DNA from: Microbulbifer harenosus
GTDB taxonomy: Bacteria; Pseudomonadota; Gammaproteobacteria; Pseudomonadales; Cellvibrionaceae
Direction: 5' to 3'
DNA length: 64,000 bases
Assembly: GCF_005771435.1 (NCBI RefSeq)
Contig: NZ_VANI01000010.1
Coordinates: 1 to 64,000 of the forward strand
The notes under the pieces are model-generated. The model did not search any database, was not told where the DNA came from, and worked only from the letters and a program-made list of their open reading frames with translations. This document shows positions 6,074 through 16,000 of this stretch, in pieces; positions within the stretch are counted from its first letter, which is position 1; each line of letters opens with the position of its first letter. Position numbers and translations under genes: made by a program.

Positions 6074-8680
6074 TCAGAAATTCGCACTGGCCCGCAAATA
6101 CCAAAACCCACCATTAAACCCAAACGGTGAGGTCAGGGACTGGCGTACGCCGAGGAACTGCAGGGTGCCGTTGCCCTCTTCATCGGCTTCCACATCAAAA
6201 ATATTCTCGCCGCCCAGGGCAAGGGTGTAGTTTTCTGCGATGGTGAAGCGGGCTTCGATGTCGGTGAGGATTTCGCCGCTGTAGCGGGTGGCGTTGGAGG
6301 TGTCGTTGCCGTCGGCTTCCAGCTGGCCGCCGGTGGATTGCCAATCGCCGTAGCGGTTGAAGCGCAGGTAGCCCTGCAGTATGCCGCCGGTGTCGTAATC
6401 AAACGTGAGGGTGCTGCGCTGGTTGGGTACCTGGTTTTCGAAGTCGAACACGCGGGTGGCGTTGACGGTGTTGGGGGCTACGTCGGTGACTTCCTGTTCG
6501 TTGAAGTTATGCCGCAGGTCCACCACCAGCAGGCCGCCGGCGAGGTCGAAATCGCTGGTGACGGCGAGATCAATACCGCGCACGGTGGAATCGAAGGCAT
6601 TGGTGAAGTAGTTGACGTTGCTGTTCAGCAGCAGGTCGGCATTTTCCACACCGGCGCTGGTGAGGAGGGCCACTTCATCCGCGCCGATGGTGTTGTTGCG
6701 CAGTGCGAGGCGGTCTTCGATGTCGATGTTGTAGTAGTCGATGGTGATGCTGGTGTTCGGCAGCGGGTTGATCACGGCACCCAGGGTGAAGCTGGTGGAC
6801 TCTTCCGGGTTCAGGGCCTGGGCGCCCAGCACCTGGGCCACCGGGTGGTCTACCGGGTAGGTGCCGCTGGGGGTCAGGCTGCCGTCGGGGTTGGCGGTGG
6901 TGGTGACGTTGAGGGTGTTTACCTGCCCGGGGGTGGGGGCGCGGAAGCCGGTATTGGCGGTGGCGCGCAGGGCAAAGGCCTCGGAGACGTCGTAGCGGGC
7001 GGAGAGCTTCCAGTTGGCGGTGGAGCCGAACAGGTCGTAGTCCTCGTAACGCAGCGCGGCGCCGACGGTGAACTGGTCGTTGAGGTCCGCTTCCAGGTCC
7101 ACGTAGGCGGCCATACTCTCGCTGCTGTAGCTGCCCGCGGCTTCGGTGGGGAAGCCCTGGAAGCCATCGGAACCCACGCCGAATATCGCTGCGGTGGGGC
7201 CGACTGCGATGGAGGCCTCATCACCGGCGCCGATTTTGTAGGTCTCGTCCCGCCACTCGGCACCGAAGGCGAGGTTCAGCGGCGTGGCCAGTGCCGCGAC
7301 TTCGATGGGCTGTACGAAGTCGGCGTTCACGCTGGTCTCTTGCTGAGTGAGGGTGCCGGGGTTGAAGCTGGTGGGAGAAAGCAGACCCAGGCTCGGGTTG
7401 ATGGAGTCTTTCAGTACATAGGTGACTTCGTTTTCGGCGGTGCGTGCGCGCAGGTCCCAGGTCATGCCGGAAGCCAGTTCACCGCGGGCACCCACCACCG
7501 CGGAGATATCCACAATATCGGCGCCGAACTGCGGGTTGTAGCCGCCGGGGAACTGGGTATAAATCGGGTTGCGCAGTACGTAGCCGCTGGGGCTGTTGCT
7601 GTCGGCTACCAGGTAGTCGGCGGGGTTCAGGTTTTGGCCGAGGATGCTGTTGACTAGATCCATCGGGGCGTTGTCTGGCATAAAGTCGCCGTCTGCGTCT
7701 GCCTGCAGGGTGGCGCGGGCTTCGAACGCGTGTTCCGGGTCCAGTACCGGGCCGCGGTAGAAGAAGTCGGAAATAGTCGCGTTATCGGAGTAGCCGAAGT
7801 TGCCGTAGAGCTCGACGCTTTCGTTAAGGTCGTAGCCGGTGTTGATGAACAGCTTGGTGGTCTCCACGTCCGGATCGCCCCAGCGCTGGCCGAGGCCATC
7901 CAGCGGTACTTGGTCTATCCCCACTACGGAGCCGACAAACTCCGCATCCGGGCGCGCGGCGCCGCGCCAGGTTTTATCCGCGGTGGAGTGCTCTACCGTG
8001 GCATTTACAAAGCCCCTGTCGCCCAGGCCGAAACCGGCGTTGGCGGCGAGGCTGGTGCGGGTGCCATCCCCCTCAAAGTATTCACCGGTCTGCGCGCTCA
8101 GGCTTACGCCCTCGGCGTCGTCTTTCAGGATCACGTTCACTACGCCGGCAATGGCATCGGAGCCGTATTGAGCCGATGCGCCATCCCGCAGTACTTCCAC
8201 CCGGGCAATGGCGGCGGAGGGAATCGCGGAAAAATCTACCGCCTGGGCGCCCTGGTTGTTGGTGCCGAGCGGCGCCAGCTGCAGGTTGACCAGTGCGGAG
8301 CGGTGGCGGCGGGTGCCGTTGACCAGTACCAGGGTCTGGTCCGGGGAAAGGTTGCGCAGGGTGACGGGGCGGATAAAGGCGGTGCCGTCGGCAATGGGGA
8401 AGCGCTGGGTGTTGAACGAGGGGGCGATTTTGGAAAGGGAGTCGGTGAGATCGAAGCTGCCCTGCTCAGCCAAATTGGCGCCGCCGAGCACGTCTACCGG
8501 CGACAGGGTTTCGGTGGGTAGCACCCCGGCTTTACGGGTACCGGTGGCGATCACCTCTTCCATTACCTGTTGATCGCTATTGGGGTTCTCGTCATCAGAC
8601 TGCGCCATTGCCCGGCCTGCCGGGATCAACATCGCAGCCGCTACGGCGAAAGAAATTGCATTCTTATTAAAATTATTCAT
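6074..8680 (-). CDS. TonB-dependent outer-membrane receptor (868 aa), substrate unknown
   Basis: The protein has a cleavable signal peptide (residues 1-27, ending GRAMAQ), a TonB-box-like segment (MEEVIATGTRK, near residue 40), a plug domain with the conserved RNLSPDQTLVLVNGTRRH and VEVLRDGASAQYGSDAIAGVVNVIL segments, and a long barrel ending in an aromatic residue (ASANF). Plug features match the large TonB-dependent receptor subgroup common in Caulobacter- and Microbulbifer-like marine bacteria, which take up carbohydrates, peptides or other nutrients. No transporter or enzyme gene is adjacent to suggest the ligand and no Fur-like site was seen upstream. A GGGAA ribosome site precedes the ATG. 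It is monocistronic with its own terminator. Confidence 0.9.
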   Translation of the reverse strand: MNNFNKNAISFAVAAAMLIPAGRAMAQSDDENPNSDQQVMEEVIATGTRKAGVLPTETLSPVDVLGGANLAEQGSFDLTDSLSKIAPSFNTQRFPIADGTAFIRPVTLRNLSPDQTLVLVNGTRRHRSALVNLQLAPLGTNNQGAQAVDFSAIPSAAIARVEVLRDGASAQYGSDAIAGVVNVILKDDAEGVSLSAQTGEYFEGDGTRTSLAANAGFGLGDRGFVNATVEHSTADKTWRGAARPDAEFVGSVVGIDQVPLDGLGQRWGDPDVETTKLFINTGYDLNESVELYGNFGYSDNATISDFFYRGPVLDPEHAFEARATLQADADGDFMPDNAPMDLVNSILGQNLNPADYLVADSNSPSGYVLRNPIYTQFPGGYNPQFGADIVDISAVVGARGELASGMTWDLRARTAENEVTYVLKDSINPSLGLLSPTSFNPGTLTQQETSVNADFVQPIEVAALATPLNLAFGAEWRDETYKIGAGDEASIAVGPTAAIFGVGSDGFQGFPTEAAGSYSSESMAAYVDLEADLNDQFTVGAALRYEDYDLFGSTANWKLSARYDVSEAFALRATANTGFRAPTPGQVNTLNVTTTANPDGSLTPSGTYPVDHPVAQVLGAQALNPEESTSFTLGAVINPLPNTSITIDYYNIDIEDRLALRNNTIGADEVALLTSAGVENADLLLNSNVNYFTNAFDSTVRGIDLAVTSDFDLAGGLLVVDLRHNFNEQEVTDVAPNTVNATRVFDFENQVPNQRSTLTFDYDTGGILQGYLRFNRYGDWQSTGGQLEADGNDTSNATRYSGEILTDIEARFTIAENYTLALGGENIFDVEADEEGNGTLQFLGVRQSLTSPFGFNGGFWYLRASANF

Positions 8681-8983
8681 AGATTCCCGTCCTATTATTT
8701 TTTAATTAACTGGGATATGTATTTCTATTTATTTGCCATTTCGTGTCACCTTCTATGCGTCAAACAATAGACAGCATCGGAGGCTGCCCCAGATTAGGGC
8801 AACCCACAGGGCTCTTCAATCGGTAACAAGGCGGGGGGAGGGAAACGCAATATATGTCACAAAGGCGACGGAACCGGTGACCGAATTCGTCGCCGTAACG
8901 GGTCATCGCGCTTTTTTATCTTCGCTCAGATAAAGACCATTACCGCTTGTGATTTGCGGTACTGCTGGCGTTTGTTCACCGAG
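8681..8983. other. Intergenic region between receptor and acetyltransferase
   Basis: About 300 bases without a supported gene. The AT-rich part next to 8681 probably holds the receptor promoter. A short hairpin (GGCGACG at 8864-8870 with CGTCGCC at 8888-8894) may end transcription from the acetyltransferase side. Nothing else was recognised. Confidence 0.4.
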
Positions 8984-9406
8984 TTACAGCTCGGTAATAG
9001 AGAAGTGGTGGCTGGCAATACTGAATCGTTCTCGCAGGTAGAACCTGTGCGCCGAAAATCTCTGGACGCCAGAGTCAAGATGCACTTGGTCGCAGCCGAT
9101 TTCCTTGGCGTACTCCTTCAGCCAATTCATCAAAAGTGTTCCGGCCCCTGTAGACCTATGATTTTCATCCGTGACCAGATCATCAATATAGATATGTTTG
9201 CCCCACGCTAGTTTCTGACCGATAACAAATCCAGCCACACATAAAATATGCCCATCAGATTTAACGTACGCAAGGTTATAGCCAGACTCTTGCTGCAATT
9301 TAATCTGGGCTTTGAGGTTTTCCAGGTCGTACTGAGGTCGAAGTTGTAAAAGAACCTTTCCGATCTCATTCAAGTCTTCGTCTGAAGTTAGTAATTTAAC
9401 ATGCAT
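8984..9406 (-). CDS. GNAT-family N-acetyltransferase
   Basis: The 140-residue protein has the GNAT layout: a central strand (YIDDLVTDENHRSTGAGTLLM, near residues 72-92) whose NHRSTGAG matches the acetyl-CoA pyrophosphate-binding loop R/Q-x-x-G-x-G/A, followed by the helix and the strand with VHLDSG and a C-terminal HRFYLRERF segment as in small-molecule or aminoglycoside-type acetyltransferases. Length fits a single-domain GNAT. GAGGTAAG a few bases upstream of the ATG supports the start. The substrate cannot be told from sequence. Confidence 0.88.
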   Translation of the reverse strand: MHVKLLTSDEDLNEIGKVLLQLRPQYDLENLKAQIKLQQESGYNLAYVKSDGHILCVAGFVIGQKLAWGKHIYIDDLVTDENHRSTGAGTLLMNWLKEYAKEIGCDQVHLDSGVQRFSAHRFYLRERFSIASHHFSITEL

Positions 9407-9588
9407 AATTCTTACCTCAGCTAAGGTTGCGAGTGAGTACGAGGGGCGATAAAGCCATTAGAACTTTCTTTGTTATTTTTTTAAGTTCTTCTCTGTAGAC
9501 TATTCAGCTTGAAATATGGCGCCGGGTGAACTGTCCACGGCGCCACTTCTCCTACAGAATACGCTGGAAGGATGGCGACAAGAAGGGC

Positions 9589-10212
9589 TTATCTTTTCCA
9601 GTGAAAATTAAACTGCAGTGAATTATCCAGTCCTTTGTCACCGGTATAACTGTACAGAGCCAGGGTTCCGTCGAAGCGATTACTGAATGTCATCTTGACG
9701 AATGGTTTGAAGTACGTCTCGCCGCCAAGCCCCACTCCTTCGGTGTAGCAGTTTCTGCAGTTGGAAATTTCCCGTTCAGCTTCCAATTCCCGGAACCCGA
9801 CATTCAGGCCGAGAACAAAATTTCCATTTCTGCTTACCGGGTATTGTATGCCGGCGTCAATATTGGCAGTAACGGCACTGATGGAAGAGCTCTTCGTCGA
9901 GACATCGCCATCATTGTCTTCTACAAGCTGGTCGAACTTGTCTTTATCGTCGATCAGGATCACACCCAGGCCGACATTGAAATTGAACAGCCCTTTTTCA
10001 CCACTGTACCCGGCTCCCAGGCCATAACCGCTGTCAGATATGCCTTCGTAACGCGCCACTTGCTTGTCAAAGTTGAAGAGCTCTCCATGGAAAGTCCAGC
10101 TTCCGCGGTAGACACTGTCTACCGGCTCAAAAGTGTTCATCTCCTGAGCAGCGGTGGTGGACGAAATGAGTGTGGCCAGGGCGGCCACGAGCAGGTTCCG
10201 GTTGCGAATCAA
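9589..10212 (-). CDS. Putative outer-membrane beta-barrel protein with signal peptide
   Basis: I favour the TTG at 10210-10212, which has AAGGGG eight bases upstream and gives a compact signal peptide (IRNRNLLVAALATLISSTTAAQ); an ATG at 10272 would add 20 basic residues. The mature part, about 185 residues, shows alternating strands rich in Gly, Phe and Tyr (YGLGAGYSGEKGLFNFNVGLGV, FVLGLNVGFREL), consistent with an 8- to 10-strand barrel. A Cys pair (CRNC) sits in a likely loop. The family was not recognised. A perfect 12-bp inverted repeat lies upstream at 10279-10317. Confidence 0.6.
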   Translation of the reverse strand: MIRNRNLLVAALATLISSTTAAQEMNTFEPVDSVYRGSWTFHGELFNFDKQVARYEGISDSGYGLGAGYSGEKGLFNFNVGLGVILIDDKDKFDQLVEDNDGDVSTKSSSISAVTANIDAGIQYPVSRNGNFVLGLNVGFRELEAEREISNCRNCYTEGVGLGGETYFKPFVKMTFSNRFDGTLALYSYTGDKGLDNSLQFNFHWKR

Positions 10213-10278
10213 AATCTTACCCCTTGTAAATCTATTTGTTCTTCTTGGTTGTTTTTTATGCAAAATGCGCATGCAGCA

Positions 10279-10317
10279 CTAATGTCCCGCACCCGGTTTG
10301 TAGGCGCGGGACATTAG
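10279..10317. repeat. Perfect 12-bp inverted repeat upstream of the barrel gene
   Basis: CTAATGTCCCGC (10279-10290) and GCGGGACATTAG (10306-10317) are exact inverses with a 15-base loop. There is no T-run on either side, so it is a weak candidate as terminator of the DUF899 gene and a better one as a regulatory or repeat-derived structure. Confidence 0.6.
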
Positions 10318-10394
10318 AAATTCTGGCGCGTAATTATACAAGGTTCGCTACTCAGGCATACACACTCAGGTGATATACCGCTCGATGCCGGACC

Positions 10395-10997
10395 CTATTC
10401 GACGAGATTTTCCCCACCGTCATCCATTTTTTTGGGGCGCTGCCAGTAATTGAATTGCGGTGTCCACGAGTCCCCGTTTAGGCCCGCCATATTCAGCAGA
10501 TCCCACATGACACAGTAATTGTCACCGGGGCCAAACACACTGACATTTTTGCGGAAGACGTTCTCGCCCTTGCGCTCGTAAACCACGGCGCCCGGCATGT
10601 TGCCGCCACCCGCCATCACGCTCTGCTGCTCGATATAGTCACCGCCCCCGTGGCTTGCGAGGCGGAAGCGCCAGCCGCGACTGTTGGCGAAGAGGCGTTG
10701 TACTTCCGGCGAATCTTTCGAAACCAACACGACCGACATGGCCGATTCCAGGTGCGGCAGCAGACCATTGAAACCATCCGCCCATAGTGTGCAGTAACGA
10801 CAGCCCTGCCCCATATTGTGAATAACAAGCAATGTGTCGTGCTCGCCGAACAGGTCTCGCAGGTGGACTTCACCATCCAGAGTTTTGAAGGTGTAGTCAG
10901 GAATTTCTTCGCCCGCGGACTGTTTCTGAAGCGCCGCCAGTTTATTCTTGAGTTCGCCGATCTGCTCCTGTAACGCCGTTATTTCGTGATTACTCAT
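10395..10997 (-). CDS. DUF899 family thioredoxin-like protein
   Basis: The 200-residue protein opens with a coiled-coil-like helix (residues 1-28) and then the DUF899 core: a thioredoxin-like fold with DYTFKTLDGEVHLRDLF, the CxxC-type motif GCRYC near residue 67, WADGFNG and the late NYWQRPK segment. DUF899 proteins are predicted redox proteins of unknown physiological role. It lies 14 bases after the aconitase gene on the same strand and is probably co-transcribed with it. An association with iron-sulphur enzyme protection is possible but not shown. Confidence 0.8.
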   Translation of the reverse strand: MSNHEITALQEQIGELKNKLAALQKQSAGEEIPDYTFKTLDGEVHLRDLFGEHDTLLVIHNMGQGCRYCTLWADGFNGLLPHLESAMSVVLVSKDSPEVQRLFANSRGWRFRLASHGGGDYIEQQSVMAGGGNMPGAVVYERKGENVFRKNVSVFGPGDNYCVMWDLLNMAGLNGDSWTPQFNYWQRPKKMDDGGENLVE

Positions 10998-11011
10998 ATT
11001 CGCTGACTCCG

Positions 11012-12961
11012 CTAATTAATAAGGTGCTCTTTTCGTACTTGATTGATCAGGCCGCCGGCAATGACGGTGGACACCTCTTCCTCGCTCATGTTGTGGGTCA
11101 CCTTCAGGATTTCACCGCCGGCCAGCTGCACCACTATTTGATTCCCCTGTTTCAGCTGCGCGGGAAAATCATTCACCGCCAGTACATCGCCCTGATTTAA
11201 TCGCGCCAGATCCTCCGGTTTGGCGAACAGCAACGGTACTATGCCGAAGTTGATCAGGTTGCGGCGGTGGATACGTGCCATGGAAACGGCAATTACGGCG
11301 CGCACACCAAGATAGCGCGGTGCGATGGCGGCGTGTTCGCGGCTGGAACCCTGGCCGTAATTTTCCCCGCCGATGACGAAGCTATCGCCAGCGTGTTGTG
11401 TTGCCCTCTGGTAGAACGTCTCGTCGATGCGGGAAAAGGTATAGTGGCTGATCGCGGGAATATTCGAGCGCAGTGGCAATATCTCGGCGCCGGCGGGAAG
11501 AATTTCATCGGTGGATACATTGCTGCCGGCTTTCAACAAAATCGGCCCGGTGATGGTTTCCGCCAGCGCTTCGAATTCGGGCAGTGGCTGGATATTGGGG
11601 CCTTTTACCAGTTCGATTTCCACCGGTACTTCTTTGGAAAAATCCCGCGGCGGCTGCATCAGTGGGCGCATGTCCTGGAGTGTTTCCGGTTCGTGAAATT
11701 CGGGGTACTCCATGTCCATATCCCGCGGATCGGTGATTGTTCCGCTGAGTGCACTTGCGGTGGCCGTTTCCGGGCTGCACAGGTATACCTGATCCTCCGG
11801 CGTGCCGGAGCGGCCGGGAAAGTTGCGCGGCACCGTGCGCAGGCTGATGCGGCCGCTGGCCGGCGCCTGCCCCATGCCAATGCAGCCGTTGCACCCGGTC
11901 TGGTGCAGGCGCGCGCCCGCCTGCAGCAGGCGGTTCAGGTCGCCGTTGCGGCTGATTTCTTCCAGCAACTGGCGGCTGCTCGGGTTGATGTCTAGCGATA
12001 CCTGTTCGGATATGCGGCGCCCGTCCACCATTTTTGCCGGCACCACAAAGTCCCGCAGGCCAGGATTGGCGGAAGAACCAATATAGCTCTGATAGATCGG
12101 TTTGCCGGCAACCGAACGCACCGTGACTACCTTGCCGGGGCTCGATGGGCAGGCGATCAGCGGTTCCAACTTGGAGAGATCCAGGCTGTCGCGCCGATCA
12201 TAACCCGCACCCTGTTCCGCTTTCATTTCCACATAATCCTGCTCGCGCCCCTGCTGGCGGAGAAAATTTTTCACCTGTTCATCCGCGGGGAAGACACTGG
12301 CGGTCGCGCCCATTTCCTGGCCCATGTTGGCGATTACATGGCGGTCCATGGCGGTGAGGTTGGCGAGCCCCGGGCCGTAGTACTCGAAGATTTTATTCAC
12401 ACCGCCCTTTACATCGTAACGGCGCAGCATTTCCAGAATCACATCCTTGGCGCTCACCCAGGGCGGCAACTTGCCGGTAACTTCCACACCGATGATTTCC
12501 GGCATGGTGAGGGAAAACGGCATGCCCGCCATGGCGAGCGCCACCTGCAGGCCGCCGGCGCCCATGGCCAACATGCCCATGGAACCCGCAGCGCAGGTGT
12601 GGCTGTCGGAACCCAGCAGGGTTTTGCCTGGTATACCGAAACAGGCCATGTGCACCGCGTGGCTGATGCCGTTGCCCGGGCGGGAAAACCACAATCCCCA
12701 TTTGCGCGCAGCGCTCTGCAGGAATAGATGGTCGTCGGCGTTCTTAAAGTCCGCCTGGATCATGTTGTGATCCACATACTGGGCCGACAGCTCGGTTTTG
12801 ACCTTTTCCAATCCGAGCGCTTCAAACTCCAGCATGACCATGGTACCGGTGGCGTCCTGGCACAGGGTCTGGTCGATTTTGAGGTGAACCGCTTCGCCCG
12901 CCTGCATGCGGCCGCTGACGAGATGCTGCTCGATCAGCTGCTGGGTGAGATTCCTTGCCAT
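11012..12961 (-). CDS. Aconitase-family hydratase (short putative aconitate hydratase subgroup)
   Basis: At 649 residues this is shorter than AcnA or AcnB and matches the subgroup called putative aconitate hydratase. It has the N-terminal large domain with LLGSDSHTCAAGSMGMLAMGAGG (near residues 115-137), the iron-sulphur cysteine motif GCNGCIGMG (near 355) plus the earlier SHTC cysteine, and the C-terminal swivel domain with YGQGSSREHAAIAPRYLG. These keep the three cluster ligands and the catalytic serine loop, so it should be an active 4Fe-4S hydro-lyase, most likely acting on citrate/isocitrate or a related acid. A DUF899 gene follows in the same operon. Confidence 0.88.
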   Translation of the reverse strand: MARNLTQQLIEQHLVSGRMQAGEAVHLKIDQTLCQDATGTMVMLEFEALGLEKVKTELSAQYVDHNMIQADFKNADDHLFLQSAARKWGLWFSRPGNGISHAVHMACFGIPGKTLLGSDSHTCAAGSMGMLAMGAGGLQVALAMAGMPFSLTMPEIIGVEVTGKLPPWVSAKDVILEMLRRYDVKGGVNKIFEYYGPGLANLTAMDRHVIANMGQEMGATASVFPADEQVKNFLRQQGREQDYVEMKAEQGAGYDRRDSLDLSKLEPLIACPSSPGKVVTVRSVAGKPIYQSYIGSSANPGLRDFVVPAKMVDGRRISEQVSLDINPSSRQLLEEISRNGDLNRLLQAGARLHQTGCNGCIGMGQAPASGRISLRTVPRNFPGRSGTPEDQVYLCSPETATASALSGTITDPRDMDMEYPEFHEPETLQDMRPLMQPPRDFSKEVPVEIELVKGPNIQPLPEFEALAETITGPILLKAGSNVSTDEILPAGAEILPLRSNIPAISHYTFSRIDETFYQRATQHAGDSFVIGGENYGQGSSREHAAIAPRYLGVRAVIAVSMARIHRRNLINFGIVPLLFAKPEDLARLNQGDVLAVNDFPAQLKQGNQIVVQLAGGEILKVTHNMSEEEVSTVIAGGLINQVRKEHLIN

Positions 12962-13012
12962 AAATGCCTCGCTGTTGTTTCTTTATTACGCCGCATTGCG
13001 ACGTGACACACT

Positions 13013-16000
13013 TCAGTTGGAAAATTCCACTCTGGGCGCACCGGAATCGCTGCCGATAAAGTCCGGCGCGCACTGGATAAAGTCGTCTTGATTGAGTCCG
13101 GCTTCAATCAGAAACCGCTGCACGTGGCGGCTGCGGCGATTGCCGAGTTGCAGCAGCTCCTCGCGAAGTCCCCGCGGCGGGTTGTGGTACAGCTCTCTGC
13201 GCTGCTCGCGGCTTGCGCGCGCGGCATTGACTTCGAGGGGGAACATAACTTCCATATCCTGCGCGGTTGCCACGGCGCAGATACCCGGGCGCGCTTGCGG
13301 GTTATCGCGCAGTTTTTCGATCATGCCGCTAAGGCTCGCTTTCGCCGATTCACTCAGCACATCGCTGCCCGGTGCAAACTCGAGGTCGGAGAAACTCACG
13401 GCGCGGAACCTGGCCCACGCGAGTTTCGCCAGGCTGTAGAAACCCACCGGGGTGAAGTAGGCGAACAGCGCTTCAAGAATGGCGCGTTGCAACAGTTCGC
13501 TGAAAATGAAACTGAAATTGAACTTGGGATCATAGAGATCGCCGGACACCGGCATCTCGAAACGCACATCGCCGTTACCGTCTTTCAGTAGTGCCAGAGC
13601 CAGGCTCAGCGGTATGATGCTTCGTTTCACATTCAGCTGGTCGCTGTCGCGCACCCGGCGTACCCGGATGCGCTCGAGTTTCATTTTTGCCAGCGCATCG
13701 ACTTGGTTGTTGTCTACCCGGATGTCCACCAGCGCGTCCAGCTGGCCCTGCAGGATCTTGTAACCGAGCAGTGCGGCGATATACGGGGTTGCCGGAATCA
13801 GGTTGGCGCCATCCACATAGCCTAGCAAACCCGCGTCCCAGTGGTTGTTCTCCAGCAGATTGATCTGCCCGGCCAGATGCATCTCACTAAAGCCACCCGG
13901 GCGCCCATTCAGTATCACCAGTGCCGGCGGGTCCTGGTGATAATTGCTGAGCCCGCGCAGCAAAAGATTGATACGGCGCAGTGGTAATTTGGCTTCCTGA
14001 TCGCGGGCGTTGTCGAGCCACAGGAAGCGCCCGCGGTTCACAGTGACCTGGTTTATGCGGTAGAGAAACCGGTTGGCTTTTCTTGCGATATCCCCGCGTA
14101 CATATTTGTGGTGGCCGGGTGGCGGCGTTTCGCTGCGCAGGCGTTCCCAGGCACCGAAATCACCCTCGCGTCCGCGCGCCAGAATGCTGCGAGGCCGGAT
14201 CATATCAATGGCGTCGATATTGAGGATTCGATCTCCGGGAAAATATTCAAACTGATTCACCTGCAGCAGCTCGATTTCCGTATTCCATTGATGATTGACG
14301 AACTCCTGCGCCCGCTCGCTGCGGCGAAACAACTTGCTGTCGGCAATTTCCAGGTACAGCAGGCGAATTACGTCTTTGGCCACGGTGAGCGCACGCGCAT
14401 CGGCATACCCGGTTTCCAGCAGGCGGTCGCCCTTTCTTCCCAGCACAATCAGTTGATCCACGCGCGCCTGCGCCAACTCCAGTCTGCGCTCGGCAAAATT
14501 GAAGTGACCGGTGGTCAGCAGTTCCTGTGCGTTGACGCAATGGTCAACACCATTGATGTAGCCATCCGGGATACAGCTGCTGAGATTCTTCAACCGCAGG
14601 TTTTCGCCAATCAGCTCTCGGGCGCCGAACCCCAGCTGCGCCGCTTCGATGTTTTCTATTTGCAGCAGGTCCGCCGGCAGCCCTGCGGGGTAGTCTGCCT
14701 GTGTTATCCGCAACCCTTCGATACGGACATCGCGAAAGTAGCGCTGTGATGCGCCGCGCGGTAGATCGCCCAGCGTCACTTTGTGTTCGCCAGCAACGGT
14801 AATGCGGCCCACTTCATAGCACGGCGCTAGAGGTTTCTCGCCCAGTTTCATCGGGCTGAGGCAACCGCTGAGTCCCGACAATTCCCCCTGCTGCAGCTCC
14901 AGGGTCCCGGCGGAGAATGCCAGGCTGTCCAACCCTAAACGGTTGAACGCGAGACGCTGGCGTTCCCCCTGACTCAGGGCAAAATCCTCCACCAGCAGCT
15001 GGCCGTTGAGGCGCAGGGCTTCGCCCAATGCCAGGGTTTGTGGACCGGCCACCTGCAGTTGACCGATGGCGACGCAGACAGGGTCGCGATTGATCTCGCC
15101 CGGGGTCGCTGGCAGACACCCATATAAATCCCTGGCAAACAGATCTTCCACCCGCAACCGTGCGCCGCCGGGCCAGCCTAGGGACCGCCACTCAAGTTGC
15201 GCGAGGCGCAAGCTTGGCGTTTTCCCGCGCGCCGGTACCAGTTTCAGGTCGGCCGCCTGCAGCGGGCCAAGACGGATGCGATCAGCACCCGTCTGGCCAC
15301 TGCCCAGAAGCACCAGATTGTCGCCACTCAAGTGCAACTGCCCGGACGACAGGCAACCGCCCCAGCGGGCACTGGTGTTTCCACCCGCCGCGAGCCAGTC
15401 GTTGAGACCGCAGCCGTTTATGGCGTCGAGACGCAGGTTGTGCAGGTTCAGCTGCACGGGATTACTGCCCGCAGCGCCGTGCTGCACCACCCCCAGCGTT
15501 TCGATACGCAGGCGTCCCAGGGTCAGCTGTGCCGGGTCGTCCAACGCGCGGTGCAGTGTCAGCTGAGTGGCGGCAATACCACCGCCTTCGGATTGCAGCC
15601 CTTCGGCGCGCGCGCAGCGCGGCAACCTGCGCTCCGGGTCGCCGGTCTCAGGCCAGCACAGCGCCAGTTTTTCTGCCTGCAGCTGCTGCAATGTCCAATC
15701 GGCGCGGGCGCCAGGCGTGCGCGGAAGGCTGACCTGCAGGGCCTTGCCAGCGAGCTGGTCGATTTCCGCGGTGAACTGGTTTTTGCCGCCGCTCAGGGAG
15801 AAGTGCGCCAGCGCGAGATCATTGAGGTCCGCAGTGAAATGGCCGGGTGCGTAGTCCAGCGCAAAGCGCGCGCCGGTGCGCAGCGACGTCGCATCCACGC
15901 AGCGCCCCGGGCTCAGGCAGAAGGCGGCCCTATCCAGCGCGGCACCTGGCAACTGCAGGCGCGCGCGCGTCGGCGGGGACTGCAGGCGGATATCCGCCTG

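Noticed and set aside
6338..8521. Long plus-strand open frames opposite the TonB-dependent receptor gene
   Set aside because: Composition is low-complexity Gly/Val/Ala with no domain, and the minus-strand receptor has signal peptide, plug and barrel motifs. They are shadows of high-GC codons.
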